The notes below the pieces were generated by a model that was not told the origin of the DNA, ran no database searches, and saw nothing but the letters and a program-made list of their open reading frames with translations. From Gammaproteobacteria bacterium (GTDB lineage: Bacteria; Pseudomonadota; Gammaproteobacteria; SZUA-229): a stretch of DNA of 64,000 bases. The stretch is from contig JAOUNI010000003.1 in NCBI GenBank assembly GCA_029881035.1, forward strand, positions 27,995 through 91,994, given 5' to 3'. A program made the translations under genes and the position numbers. Shown here piece after piece: positions 34,409-47,495 of this stretch. Positions within the stretch are counted from its first letter, which is position 1. Each line of letters opens with the position of its first letter.

Positions 34409-35092
34409 ATGGGACAAAAAGTACATCCTGTAGGTATTCGTCTTGGTATTTCTGCGGACTGGAGCTCAAAGTGGTACGCCTCATCAGCGGACTTCCCTGG
34501 TCTCTTAAATGCAGATCTTAAAATCCGTGAATACTTAAGAGAAAAGCTGGCAGCCGCAAATGTAAGCCGAATTCAAATTCAGCGTCCAACACGCTCATGC
34601 CATGTAACAATTCACACGGCTCGCCCTGGTGTTGTTATTGGTAAGAAAGGTGCGGATATTGAGATTTTGAGACAGGAAGTGGCGAAAATTTCTGATATGC
34701 ACATCAATAATGTGAAGTTGAGTATAGAAGAAATTCGCAAACCAGAGCTTGATGCGCAACTGGTTGCAGAGGGCATTACTCAGCAATTAGAGCGTCGTGT
34801 AATGTTCCGCCGTGCAATGAAGCGTTCTATCCAGAACACCATGCGCATGGGTGCTCAGGGTATCAAAATTAAAATTGGTGGTCGTTTGAATGGTGCTGAG
34901 ATTGCTCGTAGTGAACAATATCATGAAGGTCGCGTGCCTTTGCACACACTGCGTGCTGATATCGATTATGGCTTTGCAGAAGCAAAGACAACTTACGGCA
35001 TTATAGGTGTGAAAGTTTGGATCTATAAAGGCGAAGTTTTTGATTTTCATAACAGAGACGAGTCAAAAACACCTGCAAACGCAGCTGTCTAG
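34409..35092 (+). CDS. rpsC: 30S ribosomal protein S3
   Basis: [16 protein letters not shown]-domain [15 protein letters not shown]. Confidence 0.98.
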   Translation: MGQKVHPVGIRLGISADWSSKWYASSADFPGLLNADLKIREYLREKLAAANVSRIQIQRPTRSCHVTIHTARPGVVIGKKGADIEILRQEVAKISDMHINNVKLSIEEIRKPELDAQLVAEGITQQLERRVMFRRAMKRSIQNTMRMGAQGIKIKIGGRLNGAEIARSEQYHEGRVPLHTLRADIDYGFAEAKTTYGIIGVKVWIYKGEVFDFHNRDESKTPANAAV

Positions 35093-35120
35093 TTGCTGTT
35101 AGAGAACAGAGGATATATAA

Positions 35121-35534
35121 GTGTTACAACCTAAGCGTACAAAATTCCGTAAGCAGTTCAAGGGTAAAAACCGTGGTCTTGCGCAAAATGGAAATAGGGT
35201 TAGTTTTGGTGAGTTTGGTTTAAAAGCTGCAGAACGTGGTCGTGTAAGTGCCCGTCAGATTGAAGCTGCTCGCCGTGCAATGACTCGTCATATTAAGCGT
35301 GGCGGAAAAATCTGGATTCGTGTATTTCCTGATGTGCCAATTTCAAGTAAGCCATTAGAAGTACGTATGGGTAAAGGGAAAGGAAACGTTGATCACTGGG
35401 TGGCAAAAGTTCAGCCTGGTTTTGTAATGTATGAAATGGAAGGTGTTTCAGAAGAAGTAGCAAGAGAAGCATTTAAGCTGGCAGCAGCTAAATTGCCGAT
35501 TAAAACAGTATTTGTATCTCGGACGGTGATGTAA
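35121..35534 (+). CDS. rplP: 50S ribosomal protein L16
   Basis: [22 protein letters not shown] start. Confidence 0.98.
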   Translation: MLQPKRTKFRKQFKGKNRGLAQNGNRVSFGEFGLKAAERGRVSARQIEAARRAMTRHIKRGGKIWIRVFPDVPISSKPLEVRMGKGKGNVDHWVAKVQPGFVMYEMEGVSEEVAREAFKLAAAKLPIKTVFVSRTVM

Positions 35535-35734
35535 TGTCGACTGCGCAAGAATATAGAGCAATGTCCGTTGAGGACTTGAATAAAGAATTGATTAATTTAC
35601 GTCGTGAGCAATTTAGTCTCCGTATGCAAATGGGTGCTGGTAATACTCCAAAAACACATTTGTTTTCTGTAGCTAAGCATAATATTGCACGTGTAAAAAC
35701 AGTGCTTAATGAAAAGAAAACAGGTAATAAATAA
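35534..35734 (+). CDS. rpmC: 50S ribosomal protein L29
   Basis: 66 aa; [26 protein letters not shown]. Confidence 0.96.
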   Translation: MSTAQEYRAMSVEDLNKELINLRREQFSLRMQMGAGNTPKTHLFSVAKHNIARVKTVLNEKKTGNK

Positions 35735-36012
35735 TGACAGCTTCAGAAAATAAGGCTGAAAAAGTACAGCGTACACTGACCGGTTCAGTGACAAGCAATG
35801 CAATGGATAAGACAGCGACCGTAATGATTGAACGTCGCATCAAACATCCTGTGTATGGAAAATATATTACACGTTCAACTAAGTTACACGTTCATGATGA
35901 AAATAACGAGTGTAATAAAGGTGATGTCGTTGTTATCGAACAGTGTCGACCAATTTCTAAAACCAAGTCCTGGAATTTGGTTCAAGTAATTGAAAAGTCC
36001 ACTGCGGTTTAA
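35734..36012 (+). CDS. rpsQ: 30S ribosomal protein S17
   Basis: [36 protein letters not shown]. Confidence 0.97.
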   Translation: MTASENKAEKVQRTLTGSVTSNAMDKTATVMIERRIKHPVYGKYITRSTKLHVHDENNECNKGDVVVIEQCRPISKTKSWNLVQVIEKSTAV

Positions 36013-36036
36013 TAGAAAGAGTTACAGGAAGCAGTC

Positions 36037-36405
36037 ATGATTCAGATGCAAACAATATTGAATGCTGCCGACAACAGTGGTGCTCGCAAAGTGCAGTGCA
36101 TCAAAGTGTTGGGTGGTTCACATCGTCGCTACGCGGCTGTGGGGGACGTGATCAAGGTTAGTATTAAAGATGCTATACCACGCGGCAAAGTTAAGAAAGG
36201 TGAAGTCTACAATGCTGTTGTAGTGCGTACTGCAAAGGGTGTTCGTAGAAGTGATGGCTCAGTTATTCGTTTTGATTCGAATGCTGCAGTTTTGTTGAAC
36301 GCATCGTTGCAACCTATTGGCACACGTATCTTTGGCCCTGTTACTCGTGAATTGAGAACAGAGCGTTTTATGAAGATTATTTCACTTGCGCCAGAAGTGC
36401 TGTAG
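36037..36405 (+). CDS. rplN: 50S ribosomal protein L14
   Basis: [33 protein letters not shown]. Confidence 0.98.
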   Translation: MIQMQTILNAADNSGARKVQCIKVLGGSHRRYAAVGDVIKVSIKDAIPRGKVKKGEVYNAVVVRTAKGVRRSDGSVIRFDSNAAVLLNASLQPIGTRIFGPVTRELRTERFMKIISLAPEVL

Positions 36406-36418
36406 CGGGAGTTTTGAG

Positions 36419-36736
36419 ATGAATAGAATTCGTAAAGGCGATCAAATCGTTGTTATCAGTGGTAAAGATAAAGGCCGTCAAGGTACTGTCCTGAATGTGA
36501 GCGCTGATGATCGTGTCCTGGTTGAAGCAATAAACATGGCTAAAAAACATACCAAGGCTAATCCTATGCAGGGAATTGAAGGCGGTATTGTTGAGAAAGA
36601 GATGCCACTGCATATTTCAAATATTATGCTGTTTAATCCTATGACTAACAAAGGTGATCGAGTTGGTTTTAAGGTTCTGGAAGATGGACGTAAAGTTCGT
36701 TATTTCAAGTCGAATGGCGAAGTTGTTGACGTTTAG
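36419..36736 (+). CDS. rplX: 50S ribosomal protein L24
   Basis: [25 protein letters not shown]; start set to 36419 (ORF track opens at 36386). Confidence 0.95.
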   Translation: MNRIRKGDQIVVISGKDKGRQGTVLNVSADDRVLVEAINMAKKHTKANPMQGIEGGIVEKEMPLHISNIMLFNPMTNKGDRVGFKVLEDGRKVRYFKSNGEVVDV

Positions 36737-36747
36737 GTAATAGAATA

Positions 36748-37293
36748 ATGGCAAGATTAGAGCAATATTATCGCGAAACAGTTATCAAGAAATTGATGGC
36801 CGAGAACGGTTTTAAAAACATCATGCAAGTACCTCGTATTGAGAAGGTTACTATCAACATGGGTGTTGGCGAGGCGATTGGCGACAAAAAAGTATTAGAA
36901 CATGCGCTCGCAGATATGGAGAAGCTGGCAGGGCAAAAACCTGTTACCACGCTTGCGCGAAAATCTGTAGCGGCATTCAAGGTTCGTGATGGTTATCCCA
37001 TCGGATGTAAAGTGACTTTGCGTAACGAACGTATGTATGAGTTCCTGGATAGATTGATCACAATTGCTATTCCACGTATTCGTGACTTCCGTGGTTTGAA
37101 TCCAAAGTCTTTCGATGGCCGTGGTAATTATAATATGGGTGTAAAAGAACAAATTATATTCCCGGAAATACAGTACGATAAAATTGACAAGATTCGCGGC
37201 ATGGATATTTGTATTACTACAAGTGCCGCTGATGATGAAGGTGGTCGTGCATTATTGACAGCATTTAATTTCCCATTCAAGGGTAGAGACTAG
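36748..37293 (+). CDS. rplE: 50S ribosomal protein L5
   Basis: [39 protein letters not shown]. Confidence 0.98.
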   Translation: MARLEQYYRETVIKKLMAENGFKNIMQVPRIEKVTINMGVGEAIGDKKVLEHALADMEKLAGQKPVTTLARKSVAAFKVRDGYPIGCKVTLRNERMYEFLDRLITIAIPRIRDFRGLNPKSFDGRGNYNMGVKEQIIFPEIQYDKIDKIRGMDICITTSAADDEGGRALLTAFNFPFKGRD

Positions 37294-37295
37294 AT

Positions 37296-37601
37296 ATGGC
37301 AAAAGTATCAATGAAGCAACGCGAGAAAAAAAGAGCGTGCTTGGTTAAGAAATATGCAGCGAAGCGCACAGATTTACGTGCGGTTCTTAATGATCAAGAA
37401 GCTAGCTTTGATGACAAAATGGCAGCGCAAAAAACTTTGCAAATGCTGCCAAGAGATTCATCTGCTGCGAGGCAGCGTAACCGCTGTCGTGTAACTGGTC
37501 GCCCACATGGGGTGTATAGAAAATTCGGTCTTTGCAGAAATAAGTTGCGTGAAGCAGCGATGCGCGGAGATATTCCTGGTCTTGTTAAGGCTAGCTGGTA
37601 G
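37296..37601 (+). CDS. rpsN: 30S ribosomal protein S14 (zinc-independent form)
   Basis: 101 aa; [30 protein letters not shown]; no CxxC pairs. Confidence 0.97.
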   Translation: MAKVSMKQREKKRACLVKKYAAKRTDLRAVLNDQEASFDDKMAAQKTLQMLPRDSSAARQRNRCRVTGRPHGVYRKFGLCRNKLREAAMRGDIPGLVKASW

Positions 37602-37617
37602 TAAAAGGTAAACGATT

Positions 37618-38007
37618 ATGATGTCAGATCCAATAGCAGATTTGCTAACACGTATCCGGAATGGTCAATCTGCTGGTAAGGCTAAAGTGTCCATGCCTTC
37701 TTCAAAAGCAAAGGTTGCAATTGTTGAAGTTATGAAAAATGAAGGTTATGTAGCAGATTATTCTGTCAGTGATGATGGTAAGCCAGTGCTTACTGTTACG
37801 TTAAAATATTTTGAAGGCCGTCCTGTTATTGATGAGCTAAAACGAGTTAGCCGTCCGGGCTTGCGTATCTATAAAGGTAGTGATGAATTACCAAAGATAC
37901 TAAATGGTCTGGGTGTTGCAATTGTTTCAACATCAGCAGGTTTAATGACAGATAGCCAGGCACGAACCGCGGGTCATGGCGGCGAAGTGCTTTGCACAAT
38001 ATCATAA
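37618..38007 (+). CDS. rpsH: 30S ribosomal protein S8
   Basis: [36 protein letters not shown]. Confidence 0.98.
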   Translation: MMSDPIADLLTRIRNGQSAGKAKVSMPSSKAKVAIVEVMKNEGYVADYSVSDDGKPVLTVTLKYFEGRPVIDELKRVSRPGLRIYKGSDELPKILNGLGVAIVSTSAGLMTDSQARTAGHGGEVLCTIS

Positions 38008-38016
38008 GGTATAACA

Positions 38017-38550
38017 ATGTCACGTATAGCAAATAAACCAGTAGAGATTCCAGCTGGCGTTGAAGTTAACGTCAAAGGCCAGACAGTTTCTGTAAAAGGA
38101 AAAAACGGTCAAATGTCTATTGATGTACACGAAAAAGTTAATGTTGAACACAGCGATGGTGTGTTGCACTTTAGTGGTCGTGAAGGTGTTTTTGGTTCGG
38201 TCGCGATGGCAGGCACAATGCGCTCATTAACTGGCAATATTGTAGTTGGTGTAACTCAAGGCTTTGAAAAGAAGCTTTCACTAGTTGGTGTAGGTTACCG
38301 TGCACAGGCTCAAGGCAATATTCTGAACCTGACACTTGGTTTCTCTCACCCAGTGAATTATGCGGTGCCAGAAGGTATCAGCATTGATACACCAAGTCAG
38401 ACTGAAGTTGTTATCAAAGGCATGGATAAACAAAAGGTTGGCCAGGTAGCGGCAGAAATACGTGCTTATCGTCCACCTGAGCCATATAAAGGTAAAGGAG
38501 TTCGTTATGCTGATGAGCACGTACTTCGTAAAGAAGCTAAGAAGAAATAA
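38017..38550 (+). CDS. rplF: 50S ribosomal protein L6
   Basis: [33 protein letters not shown]. Confidence 0.98.
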   Translation: MSRIANKPVEIPAGVEVNVKGQTVSVKGKNGQMSIDVHEKVNVEHSDGVLHFSGREGVFGSVAMAGTMRSLTGNIVVGVTQGFEKKLSLVGVGYRAQAQGNILNLTLGFSHPVNYAVPEGISIDTPSQTEVVIKGMDKQKVGQVAAEIRAYRPPEPYKGKGVRYADEHVLRKEAKKK

Positions 38551-38578
38551 CGTCAATCGATAGTAAAGAGACGATACG

Positions 38579-38935
38579 ATGAATTTAAAGAAATCGAATA
38601 GATTGCGCAGAGCAAAAAAAACCAGAGCTAAAATAAGCGAAATTGGTTCTTACCGCCTGAGTGTGCATAGAACACCACGACATATATATGCACAGGTTAT
38701 TTCTGCTGTTGATAGTAAAGTTGTAGCGACTGCTTCAACTCTGCAGAAAGATGTTGCTGCCGATCTTAAATATACAGGCAACGTAGATGCAGCTTCAGCG
38801 GTTGGAAAAGCAATTGCTGAAAAATCAAAATCAGCTGGAATTACTGCGGTCGCATTTGATCGTTCTGGTTTCAAGTATCATGGCAGAGTAAAGGCTTTAG
38901 CTGATGCTGCACGTGAAAATGGCTTGGAGTTCTAA
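38579..38935 (+). CDS. rplR: 50S ribosomal protein L18
   Basis: [38 protein letters not shown]. Confidence 0.97.
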   Translation: MNLKKSNRLRRAKKTRAKISEIGSYRLSVHRTPRHIYAQVISAVDSKVVATASTLQKDVAADLKYTGNVDAASAVGKAIAEKSKSAGITAVAFDRSGFKYHGRVKALADAARENGLEF

Positions 38936-38947
38936 TAGGATTTTATA

Positions 38948-39454
38948 ATGGCAAAAATAGATTCACGCGTAGAGAAAGACGACCTTATTGAAAAACTAGT
39001 AGCAGTTAATCGTGTTGCAAAAGTAGTAAAAGGTGGCCGTCAATTTGGTTTTACAGCACTGACTGTAGTTGGTGACGGTAACGGAACAATTGGTTTTGGT
39101 TATGGGAAGGCAAAAGAAGTGCCTTTAGCTATTCAAAAAGCTATGGATAAAGCTAGAAAGAATATGCAAAAAATTGATTTGAAAGATGAAACATTGCAGC
39201 ACGCCATCGTTGGTATACATGGTGCAGCTAATGTTTACATGCAACCAGCATCTGATGGTACCGGTATTATTGCTGGAGGCGCTATGCGTGCAGTTTTTGA
39301 AGCGGTTGGTGTTAAGAATGTACTGGCTAAAATTAACGGTTCACGTAATCCAATAAATGTAGTGCGTGCAACAATTAACGGTTTGACATCTATGTCATCG
39401 CCCGCATATGTTGCAGCAAAACGTGGCAAAAAAATCGAAGAAATAATTGGTTAG
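38948..39454 (+). CDS. rpsE: 30S ribosomal protein S5
   Basis: [32 protein letters not shown]. Confidence 0.98.
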   Translation: MAKIDSRVEKDDLIEKLVAVNRVAKVVKGGRQFGFTALTVVGDGNGTIGFGYGKAKEVPLAIQKAMDKARKNMQKIDLKDETLQHAIVGIHGAANVYMQPASDGTGIIAGGAMRAVFEAVGVKNVLAKINGSRNPINVVRATINGLTSMSSPAYVAAKRGKKIEEIIG

Positions 39455-39463
39455 GTAACGATT

Positions 39464-39649
39464 GTGGCAAACAAAGAACTTAAAGTAACATTGGTGAAAA
39501 GCATAATAGGCCGATTACCGTCGCATCAGGCTTGTGTACGTGGTCTTGGTTTGCGTCGTACGAACCATACCGTGACGGTGATTGATACACCAGAGAATCG
39601 CGGCATGATAAACAAAGCTTATTATATGCTTTCAGTCGAGGAGATCTGA
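39464..39649 (+). CDS. rpmD: 50S ribosomal protein L30
   Basis: 61 aa; [33 protein letters not shown] start. Confidence 0.97.
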   Translation: MANKELKVTLVKSIIGRLPSHQACVRGLGLRRTNHTVTVIDTPENRGMINKAYYMLSVEEI

Positions 39650-39651
39650 AC

Positions 39652-40086
39652 ATGTATCTAAATGATCTTTCGCCTGCAGAAGGCAGTAAAAAAGTAGCTA
39701 AACGTGTTGGTCGAGGAATTGGTTCAGGCACGGGTAAAACATCTGGAAGAGGCCATAAAGGTCAAAAATCACGTTCAGGTGGATTTCATAAGGTAGGTTT
39801 TGAAGGTGGACAGATGCCACTGCAACGCCGTTTGCCTAAAGTGGGCTTTAGCTCTCGCATGGCAAAACATAGTGCAGAAGTACGTCTGAGTGAGCTAGCA
39901 AATATTGATGCAGACGTTATTGACGTTGCTGTATTGATTGCTGCTAATGTTGTTCCAGCTGTTACCAAAAAAGCAAAAGTATTTGCTTCTGGTGAATTAA
40001 CTAAAGCGGTGAACTTAAAAGGTATTCAAGTAACCCCAGGCGCTCGAAAAGTTATCGAAGCTGCTGGTGGCAAGATCGAAGCTTGA
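39652..40086 (+). CDS. rplO: 50S ribosomal protein L15
   Basis: [28 protein letters not shown]. Confidence 0.98.
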   Translation: MYLNDLSPAEGSKKVAKRVGRGIGSGTGKTSGRGHKGQKSRSGGFHKVGFEGGQMPLQRRLPKVGFSSRMAKHSAEVRLSELANIDADVIDVAVLIAANVVPAVTKKAKVFASGELTKAVNLKGIQVTPGARKVIEAAGGKIEA

Positions 40087-40120
40087 TTCTCTATAACACA
40101 TTAAATAGATAGTTATAGAA

Positions 40121-41431
40121 ATGAGCGAAAAAAAGGGTAATTTCCACGAACTTAAACAGCGACTGTTATTTGTGCTGGGTGCGTTGATTGTATTTCGTAT
40201 AGGCACATTTATTCCAGTTCCTGGTATTGATCCCAATGTACTGTCGACATTGTTTGAGCAGCAACAGGGTAGCATCCTTGGTGTCTTTAACATGTTTTCA
40301 GGTGGCGCTCTAGGACGTATGTCGATGTTTGCGCTCGGCATTATGCCTTATATTTCGGCATCGATTATTATGCAGCTACTGGCGGTTACAGTTCCTTCAT
40401 TGGAGCAGATTAAGAAAGAAGGTGAGGCAGGGCGTCGTAAAATTGCCATGTACACTCGCTACTTTACTCTGGTACTGGCAACATTTCAGTCGATTGGAAT
40501 TGCAACAGCACTACAGACGCAGTCAGTAGGTGTAGATGCACTGGTAATAAACCCGGGCATTACTTTTGTTTTTACCGCTGCCATTACACTGGTTACTGGC
40601 ACGATGTTTTTAATGTGGTTAGGTGAGCAGGTGACAGAGCGTGGTATTGGTAATGGTATATCCATTATCATATTTGCGGGTATTGTTGCAGGTTTACCGA
40701 CCGCGATTGGTGGTACTCTCGAACTGGTAAGAACCGGCGAGTTACATACCCTGGCTACCATTTTCTTGTTCGCACTGGCTGTGCTTGTCACTGCCTTTGT
40801 AATATTTGTAGAACGTGGTCAGCGAAGAATTACGGTAAATTATGCCAAACGTCAGCAGGGCCGACGCCTATATGCTGCACAAAGTAGCCATTTACCGCTT
40901 AAGCTGAACATGGCAGGCGTAATACCACCGATCTTTGCATCGAGTATTATTCTGTTCCCAGCAACTATGGGAAGCTGGGTAGGGCAAAACAAAGGCATGG
41001 AGTGGTTGCAGGATATTGCCAGTGTGCTCTCGCCTGGACAGCCAATATATGTGATGCTTTATGCGATAGCGATTATATTTTTCTGCTTTTTTTACACGGC
41101 CTTACAGTTTAATGCTCGTGATACAGCAGATAATTTGAAAAAATCCGGTGCGTTTATTCCAGGTATTAGACCTGGCGACCAAACCGCTAAATATATAGAT
41201 AAGGTTATGACCCGGCTGACATTTGTTGGTGCTCTTTATATAACCCTGGTGTGTTTATTGCCTGAGTTTTTGATTTTATATTGGAATGTACCATTTTATT
41301 TTGGTGGTACCTCACTACTTATTATCGTAGTAGTAGTCATGGATTTCATGGCCCAGATACAATCACACTTAATGTCTCACCAGTATGAAGGCATTATGAA
41401 AAAGGCAAATTTACAAGGTTATAAACGATAA
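40121..41431 (+). CDS. secY: Preprotein translocase subunit SecY
   Basis: 436 aa polytopic; [29 protein letters not shown]. Confidence 0.98.
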   Translation: MSEKKGNFHELKQRLLFVLGALIVFRIGTFIPVPGIDPNVLSTLFEQQQGSILGVFNMFSGGALGRMSMFALGIMPYISASIIMQLLAVTVPSLEQIKKEGEAGRRKIAMYTRYFTLVLATFQSIGIATALQTQSVGVDALVINPGITFVFTAAITLVTGTMFLMWLGEQVTERGIGNGISIIIFAGIVAGLPTAIGGTLELVRTGELHTLATIFLFALAVLVTAFVIFVERGQRRITVNYAKRQQGRRLYAAQSSHLPLKLNMAGVIPPIFASSIILFPATMGSWVGQNKGMEWLQDIASVLSPGQPIYVMLYAIAIIFFCFFYTALQFNARDTADNLKKSGAFIPGIRPGDQTAKYIDKVMTRLTFVGALYITLVCLLPEFLILYWNVPFYFGGTSLLIIVVVVMDFMAQIQSHLMSHQYEGIMKKANLQGYKR

Positions 41432-41504
41432 TTTGTCAGGTGTGCTTGCCTAACTATTTGATTTATAAAGAAGTATTGAATCGATACTGATTCGGAGAAA
41501 GAAA

Positions 41505-41618
41505 ATGAAAGTACGTGCATCAGTTAAAAAATTATGTCGAAACTGCAAAATTGTCAAACGTAGCGGTATCGTTCGAGTGATATGTGCAGATCCACGCCAT
41601 AAACAGCGTCAGGGTTGA
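41505..41618 (+). CDS. rpmJ: 50S ribosomal protein L36
   Basis: Translated by hand: [37 protein letters not shown] (37 aa, zinc-binding form); below the ORF-track length cutoff. Confidence 0.97.
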   Translation: MKVRASVKKLCRNCKIVKRSGIVRVICADPRHKQRQG

Positions 41619-41643
41619 TTTGGTAAGGTATTCTCAGTAAAAT
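41615..41643 (+). promoter_or_regulatory. Candidate sigma70 promoter for the alpha operon (rpsM-rplQ)
   Basis: TTGATT-17 bp-TAAAAT; -35 overlaps the rpmJ stop codon. Confidence 0.5.
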
Positions 41644-41677
41644 TGCGCGCTTTGTCGCGAACAGACGGAAACAGTAA

Positions 41678-42034
41678 ATGGCTCGTATAGCAGGTATAAA
41701 TATTCCATCACATAAACATGCAGTTATTGGTTTAACGCATATTTATGGTATTGGTCTAACACGTTCAAAAAGCATTTGTGAAATAACAGGTATTCCGACC
41801 GATAAAAAAATCGGCGAGTTATCTGAAGATCAAATCGAAAGCTTAAGAACCGAAGTGGGTAAGTTCATCGTAGAAGGTGATCTTCGTCGTGAGGTTTCAA
41901 TGAGTATCAAGCGCCTGATGGATTTAGGATGCTATCGTGGTATTCGTCATCGTCGCGGTCTGCCACTACGTGGCCAACGCACTAAAACTAATGCTAGAAC
42001 TCGTAAAGGTCCACGTCGACCTGTTACTCGCTAG
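41678..42034 (+). CDS. rpsM: 30S ribosomal protein S13
   Basis: [48 protein letters not shown]. Confidence 0.98.
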   Translation: MARIAGINIPSHKHAVIGLTHIYGIGLTRSKSICEITGIPTDKKIGELSEDQIESLRTEVGKFIVEGDLRREVSMSIKRLMDLGCYRGIRHRRGLPLRGQRTKTNARTRKGPRRPVTR

Positions 42035-42056
42035 TCAATAATAGGCAGATTATATA

Positions 42057-42440
42057 ATGGCAAAGCCAGAAGCACGAAAAAAAATTAAACGCACCGTCAC
42101 TGATGGTGTAGCGCACATTTTCGCTACATTTAACAACACTATTGTGACTATCACTGATCGCCAGGGTAATACACTATCATGGGCAACCGCTGGTGGTTCA
42201 GGATTCCGTGGCTCACGTAAAAGCACACCATTCGCTGCACAGGTTGCTGCCGAACGTGCTGGTACACGCGCAAAAGACTACGGCGTTAAAAATGTAGATG
42301 TACTAGTAAAAGGTCCTGGCCCAGGTCGTGATTCCGCTGTGCGTTCATTAAATAATATCGGCTTTAAAATTACCAATATTACAGATGTAACACCCATTCC
42401 TCATAATGGTTGTCGTCCGCCTAAAAGGCGTCGTGTTTAA
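42057..42440 (+). CDS. rpsK: 30S ribosomal protein S11
   Basis: [32 protein letters not shown]. Confidence 0.98.
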   Translation: MAKPEARKKIKRTVTDGVAHIFATFNNTIVTITDRQGNTLSWATAGGSGFRGSRKSTPFAAQVAAERAGTRAKDYGVKNVDVLVKGPGPGRDSAVRSLNNIGFKITNITDVTPIPHNGCRPPKRRRV

Positions 42441-42456
42441 GATCGGAGAGTATTAA

Positions 42457-43077
42457 GTGGCTAAATATATAGGTCCAAAGTGTAAGCTCAGTCGTCGTGA
42501 AGGCGTTGATCTTGAATTAAAATCATCACTGCGTTCACTCGAGTCCAAGTGCAAACTTGATCAGGTGCCAGGTCAGCACGGTGCTCGCCGCACACGTTTG
42601 TCTGACTATGCTTTGCAGTTACGCGAAAAACAAAAGCTACGTCGTATTTATGGTGTTTTAGAAAAACAATTTCGTAACTACTACAAAGCCGCAGCAAGCC
42701 AGAAAGGATCAACAGGTGAAAACCTGCTGTCATTGCTAGAAACAAGACTTGATAACGTTGTTTATCGTAGTGGTTTTGGAGCAACACGTGCGGAAGCGCG
42801 TCAACTAGTGAACCATAAATCGATCCTTGTTAATAATAAGGTAGTCAATATACCTTCTTACAAGGTTAAAGCTAATGATGTTATAGCTGTACGTGAAAAT
42901 GCCAAGAAACAGACACGAATCATTGACGCTTTAGGTATGGCTAAACAGAAAGGTATTTCTGACTGGATTTCTCTGGATGAAAGCAAACTTGAAGCAACTT
43001 TCAAGAATGTACCCGAGCGTGCTGATTTACCACCGAGCATTAATGAACAACTTGTTGTAGAACTTTACTCCAAGTAG
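42457..43077 (+). CDS. rpsD: 30S ribosomal protein S4
   Basis: [22 protein letters not shown] start. Confidence 0.98.
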   Translation: MAKYIGPKCKLSRREGVDLELKSSLRSLESKCKLDQVPGQHGARRTRLSDYALQLREKQKLRRIYGVLEKQFRNYYKAAASQKGSTGENLLSLLETRLDNVVYRSGFGATRAEARQLVNHKSILVNNKVVNIPSYKVKANDVIAVRENAKKQTRIIDALGMAKQKGISDWISLDESKLEATFKNVPERADLPPSINEQLVVELYSK

Positions 43078-43092
43078 AGGAGCGAATACCGA

Positions 43093-44085
43093 ATGTCAGG
43101 TACTGATGAAATTCTTACACCTCGTACTATTAGCGTGCAGTCTTATAATGATACGCACGCCAAAGTGGCGCTTGAGCCATTAGAACGAGGCTTTGGCCAC
43201 ACACTGGGCAACGCTTTACGTCGCATTCTACTATCTTCAATTGAAGGTAGTGCCATTGTTGAGGTTCAAATTGAAGGTGTTGAGCACGAGTACAGTGCTA
43301 TTAATGGTGTGCAGGAAGATGTTTTAGAAATCCTGCTCAACATGAAAGGTGTTGCTCTCATAATGCACAACAATGATGAAGCTACAATCACATTAACCGC
43401 TAAAGGACCCTGTGTCGTAACAGCAGGTGATATTGTAACGGGTCATGATATAGACATCGTCAATCCAGGCCATGTTATTGCTAATCTTAATAAAGAAGGC
43501 AGTCTTAATGTAACAATGAAAGTTGTGAAAGGACGTGGTTACAAGCCAGCTTCTAGCATGATTAATGAGTCAGCGGAATCTACAGCTATTGGTGTGTTAC
43601 GACTTGATGCTTCTTTCAGCCCAATTCGTCGTGTCTCATACAATGTTGAGAGTGCGCGTGTTGCACAGAGTACTAATCTGGATAAATTGATTCTTGATCT
43701 GCAGACCAATGGTACTGTTGATCCAGAAGCTGCTATTCGTACAGCAGCAACAATACTGCAGGATCAACTGTCAGCTTTCGTTAATCTTAAGAGCATGGAA
43801 GACGAAGAGATTGTTGACGAAGAAGCAGATATTGATCCAATTCTGTTACGTCCAGTTGATGAACTTGAATTAACAGTTCGTTCTGCAAACTGTCTGAAAG
43901 CAGAAAGTATTTATTATATAGGTGATCTTATTCAACGCACTGAAGTTGAGTTGTTGAGAACACCCAATCTGGGTAAGAAATCATTGACAGAAATCAAAGA
44001 TGTTTTGGCATCACATGGTCTGTCACTGGGTCTTCAACTCGACAATTGGCCACCTGCCTCTCTTAGAGATAAAGAAGCCAGCTAA
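43093..44085 (+). CDS. rpoA: DNA-directed RNA polymerase subunit alpha
   Basis: 330 aa; [24 protein letters not shown]-terminal [19 protein letters not shown]. Confidence 0.98.
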   Translation: MSGTDEILTPRTISVQSYNDTHAKVALEPLERGFGHTLGNALRRILLSSIEGSAIVEVQIEGVEHEYSAINGVQEDVLEILLNMKGVALIMHNNDEATITLTAKGPCVVTAGDIVTGHDIDIVNPGHVIANLNKEGSLNVTMKVVKGRGYKPASSMINESAESTAIGVLRLDASFSPIRRVSYNVESARVAQSTNLDKLILDLQTNGTVDPEAAIRTAATILQDQLSAFVNLKSMEDEEIVDEEADIDPILLRPVDELELTVRSANCLKAESIYYIGDLIQRTEVELLRTPNLGKKSLTEIKDVLASHGLSLGLQLDNWPPASLRDKEAS

Positions 44086-44106
44086 ACAATATAAAGGTTT
44101 ATTAAA

Positions 44107-44493
44107 ATGCGTCATCGTAAATCAGGTCGTCAACTTAGCAAGAATAGCAGTCATCGCAAAGCGATGTTCAGCAACATGACTAATTCTTTATTCGACCATG
44201 GCATTATCAAAACGACACTGCCTAAGGCAAAAGAACTGCGCCGAATTGCAGAACCGTTGATCACAATGGCTAAAACTGATTCAGTTGCTAATCGTCGTTT
44301 AGCTTTCTCACGCCTACGTGACAAAGCAACTGTTGGTAAGCTTTTCACTGAGCTAGGTCCGCGTTATAAAGAACGCCCAGGCGGTTATACTCGCATTATG
44401 AAATGTGGTTTCCGTTCAGGTGACGTAGCGCCAATGGCATACATTGAACTAGTTGATCGTCCTACTGTTGCGATTGTAGAAGCCGCTGAATAA
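44107..44493 (+). CDS. rplQ: 50S ribosomal protein L17
   Basis: [24 protein letters not shown]. Confidence 0.98.
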   Translation: MRHRKSGRQLSKNSSHRKAMFSNMTNSLFDHGIIKTTLPKAKELRRIAEPLITMAKTDSVANRRLAFSRLRDKATVGKLFTELGPRYKERPGGYTRIMKCGFRSGDVAPMAYIELVDRPTVAIVEAAE

Positions 44494-44499
44494 GCTTAA

Positions 44500-44555
44500 A
44501 TCTCAACTGCAATAAAAAAACCGGCCAAGGCCGGTTTTTTTATTGCAGTTGAGAT
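44500..44555. terminator. Bidirectional terminator between convergent rplQ and uvrA
   Basis: Perfect 27-bp inverted repeat ATCTCAACTGCAATAAAAAAACCGGCC-AA-GGCCGGTTTTTTTATTGCAGTTGAGAT; A run/GC core/T run functions both ways. Confidence 0.93.
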
Positions 44556-44561
44556 GGTTTT

Positions 44562-47393
44562 TTATCTGTTGGCCTGAAATATTTGTTTGAGATAGTGTCC
44601 TGTGAATGATCCGGGTACTTCTGCTACCTGCTCTGGTGTGCCCTGAGCAATGATAGTTCCTCCTTTATAACCTCCCTCCGGACCCAGATCTATAATCCAG
44701 TCAGCCATCTTTATTATATCGAGATTGTGTTCGATTACGATGACTGTGTTACCGTGGTCTCGGAGTCGCAACAACACCTCGAGGAGCTGCTGAACATCAT
44801 GAAAATGCAAGCCAGTTGTAGGTTCATCGAGAATGTAAGCCGTTTGACCAGTATCACGCTTGGACAATTCTTTGGATAATTTAATACGCTGAGCTTCGCC
44901 ACCGGAAAGTGTGGTGGCACGCTGGCCCAGTGTAATATAAGAGAGCCCTACATCCATTAGTGTTTGTAGTTTACGTTTGATAACTGGAATGGCATCAAAA
45001 AAGACAAGCGCGTCTTCAACAGTCATTTCCAGCGCTTCGTGTATGCTCTTGCCCTTGTATTTAATTTCCAGCGTCTCACGGTTATAGCGCTTGCCCTTGC
45101 AGACATCACAGGTGACATAAACATCGGGTAAGAAATGCATTTCGACTTTAATTACGCCATCACCCGAGCAGGCCTCACAACGTCCGCCTTTAACATTAAA
45201 GCTAAATCGGCCCGGTTTGTAACCTCGTGAACGTGCTTCCTGTGTGCCTGAAAACAGTTCCCGCATCGGTGTGAACAAACCGGTATAGGTAGCCGGATTG
45301 GAACGAGGTGTTCGTCCAATCGGTGCCTGATCAATCTCTACCACCTTATCAAAGTTTTTGATGCCGCTATGTGACACAAAAGGTGCTACAGACATTGAGT
45401 TCTGGTTAATTTCTCTGGCCAAAATGGCGTAAAGGGTATCGTTGATTAATGTTGATTTGCCAGAGCCGGAAACGCCGGTAATGCAGGTTAGTAGTCCTAC
45501 TGGTATTTCTAGGTCTACATTCTGCAGGTTGTTGCCACTGGCACCTTTTATTACAAAGGATTTATCGGTCCTCGGTGTACGGAATTCAGGAATTTTAATT
45601 TGCCTGACACCGGATAAAAACTGACCGGTAATGGATTCAGGGGTATTGATAATGTCTTCATAAGTGCCCTCTGCGATGACTTCACCGCCATGAACACCCG
45701 CACCAGGCCCGATATCAATGATGTGATCGGCCGTTCGGATGGCATCTTCATCATGCTCAACAACAATGACAGTATTGCCAATGTCGCGCAGATGGGTGAG
45801 CGTGCCCAGTAATCGATCGTTGTCACGCTGATGCAAGCCAATGGATGGCTCATCGAGAATGTACATAACACCAACCAGTCCGGCACCAATTTGACTGGCG
45901 AGTCGAATTCTCTGTGATTCACCGCCAGACAAGGTATCTGAATTTCTATCGAGTGTTAAATAATCCAGGCCAACATTCACCAGAAAATTGAGGCGCGCAG
46001 ATATTTCGGTATTTATTTTATCCGCAATTTCGCCACGTTTACCGGTGAGGCTGAGGTTGCTAAAAAAATCATAGGCATGAACTATCGGCAAGGCGGTAAT
46101 CTGTGCCAGTGTCTTATCCTGTATAAAAACATGCCGGGCGGCAACATTCAGGCGGCTGCCCTGGCAGCTGGGACAGGCTTGCTGTGACATGTATTTAGCC
46201 AGCTCTTCACGAATTACATTTGAATCGGTTTCACGGTAGCGCCGTGCCATATTGTGGAGTACACCTTCGAATGTATGGGTACGTTTTTTTCCCCGGCGAC
46301 CACGATGTCCGGGATAGTGAAACTCGATTTTTTCTTGATCGCTACCGTATAAAAGAATGTTTTTAAATTCTTCATCCAGATCTTCGAATGGAATTTCTAT
46401 ATCAAAACCATAATGCTCAGCCAGGCCCTGAATAATGCTGAAGTAATAGGCGTTGCGGCGATCCCATCCCCGGATGGCGCCACCCGCCAAGCTCAGATGG
46501 GGATTGCTGATGACCCGGTCGGCATCAAAAAACTGGCTGTGACCAAGACCATCACAATCAGGGCAGGCACCAGCAGGGTTGTTGAAGGAAAACAGGCGTG
46601 GTTCCAGCTCCTGCAGGCTATAACCACAACTTGGGCAGGAAAAGCGCGCAGAAAAAACCAGATCTGTTTTTTTCTCATCATCCATGAAAGCAATCGTGGC
46701 CACATCATCGGCCAGATTTAAAGCCGTCTCGAAAGACTCGGCTAATCTTAATTTGATGTCATCGCGCACCTTGAATCGGTCGACAACCAGTTCGATGGTA
46801 TGTTTTTTATTGGCATCGAGATTCGGAATCTCATCCAGTTCATAAACCTGTCCATCAACCCGGGCTCGAATAAATCCCTGCTGTTTGAATTCGGCGATTT
46901 GGCCGTGAAACTCACCTTTGCGGTCTCTGATTACGGGCGCCAGTAGCATTAATTTTGAATCAGCAGGAAGCTCAAGGACAAAATCGACCATCTGGCTAAT
47001 GGTCTGTGCTTCCAGCGTGGTGTTATGCGTTGGACAGCGCGGCGTACCGGCACGGGCAAACAATAAACGCAGATAATCGTAAATTTCTGTGGTGGTACCG
47101 ACAGTGGAACGCGGGTTGTGCGAAGTGGTTTTCTGTTCGATGGAGATAGCCGGAGACAGGCCTTCAATATGATCAACATCCGGTTTTTCCATCATTGATA
47201 AGAACTGCCGGGCATAGGTGGACAGCGATTCAACGTAGCGGCGTTGACCTTCAGCAAAAATAGTATCGAAAGCTAATGATGACTTGCCCGAGCCGGACAA
47301 GCCGGTAATAACGATAAGTTTGTCGCGAGGAATATCAATATTGATATTTTTCAGATTATGAGTGCGGGCACCGCGTATTTGAATTGTGTCCAT
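44562..47393 (-). CDS. uvrA: Excinuclease ABC subunit A
   Basis: 943 aa; two Walker A motifs ([27 protein letters not shown]), LSGGE signatures, Zn-finger cysteines. Confidence 0.99.
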   Translation of the reverse strand: MDTIQIRGARTHNLKNINIDIPRDKLIVITGLSGSGKSSLAFDTIFAEGQRRYVESLSTYARQFLSMMEKPDVDHIEGLSPAISIEQKTTSHNPRSTVGTTTEIYDYLRLLFARAGTPRCPTHNTTLEAQTISQMVDFVLELPADSKLMLLAPVIRDRKGEFHGQIAEFKQQGFIRARVDGQVYELDEIPNLDANKKHTIELVVDRFKVRDDIKLRLAESFETALNLADDVATIAFMDDEKKTDLVFSARFSCPSCGYSLQELEPRLFSFNNPAGACPDCDGLGHSQFFDADRVISNPHLSLAGGAIRGWDRRNAYYFSIIQGLAEHYGFDIEIPFEDLDEEFKNILLYGSDQEKIEFHYPGHRGRRGKKRTHTFEGVLHNMARRYRETDSNVIREELAKYMSQQACPSCQGSRLNVAARHVFIQDKTLAQITALPIVHAYDFFSNLSLTGKRGEIADKINTEISARLNFLVNVGLDYLTLDRNSDTLSGGESQRIRLASQIGAGLVGVMYILDEPSIGLHQRDNDRLLGTLTHLRDIGNTVIVVEHDEDAIRTADHIIDIGPGAGVHGGEVIAEGTYEDIINTPESITGQFLSGVRQIKIPEFRTPRTDKSFVIKGASGNNLQNVDLEIPVGLLTCITGVSGSGKSTLINDTLYAILAREINQNSMSVAPFVSHSGIKNFDKVVEIDQAPIGRTPRSNPATYTGLFTPMRELFSGTQEARSRGYKPGRFSFNVKGGRCEACSGDGVIKVEMHFLPDVYVTCDVCKGKRYNRETLEIKYKGKSIHEALEMTVEDALVFFDAIPVIKRKLQTLMDVGLSYITLGQRATTLSGGEAQRIKLSKELSKRDTGQTAYILDEPTTGLHFHDVQQLLEVLLRLRDHGNTVIVIEHNLDIIKMADWIIDLGPEGGYKGGTIIAQGTPEQVAEVPGSFTGHYLKQIFQANR

Positions 47394-47495
47394 GAAGCTG
47401 TTTCTGTTACCGATTTCGAGTTTTTAAAAAGCAATCTGGTAGAATGCATCTTTTTAGTATCTCAGGTCAACCGCTGGTTGAAAAACAGGTCATTA

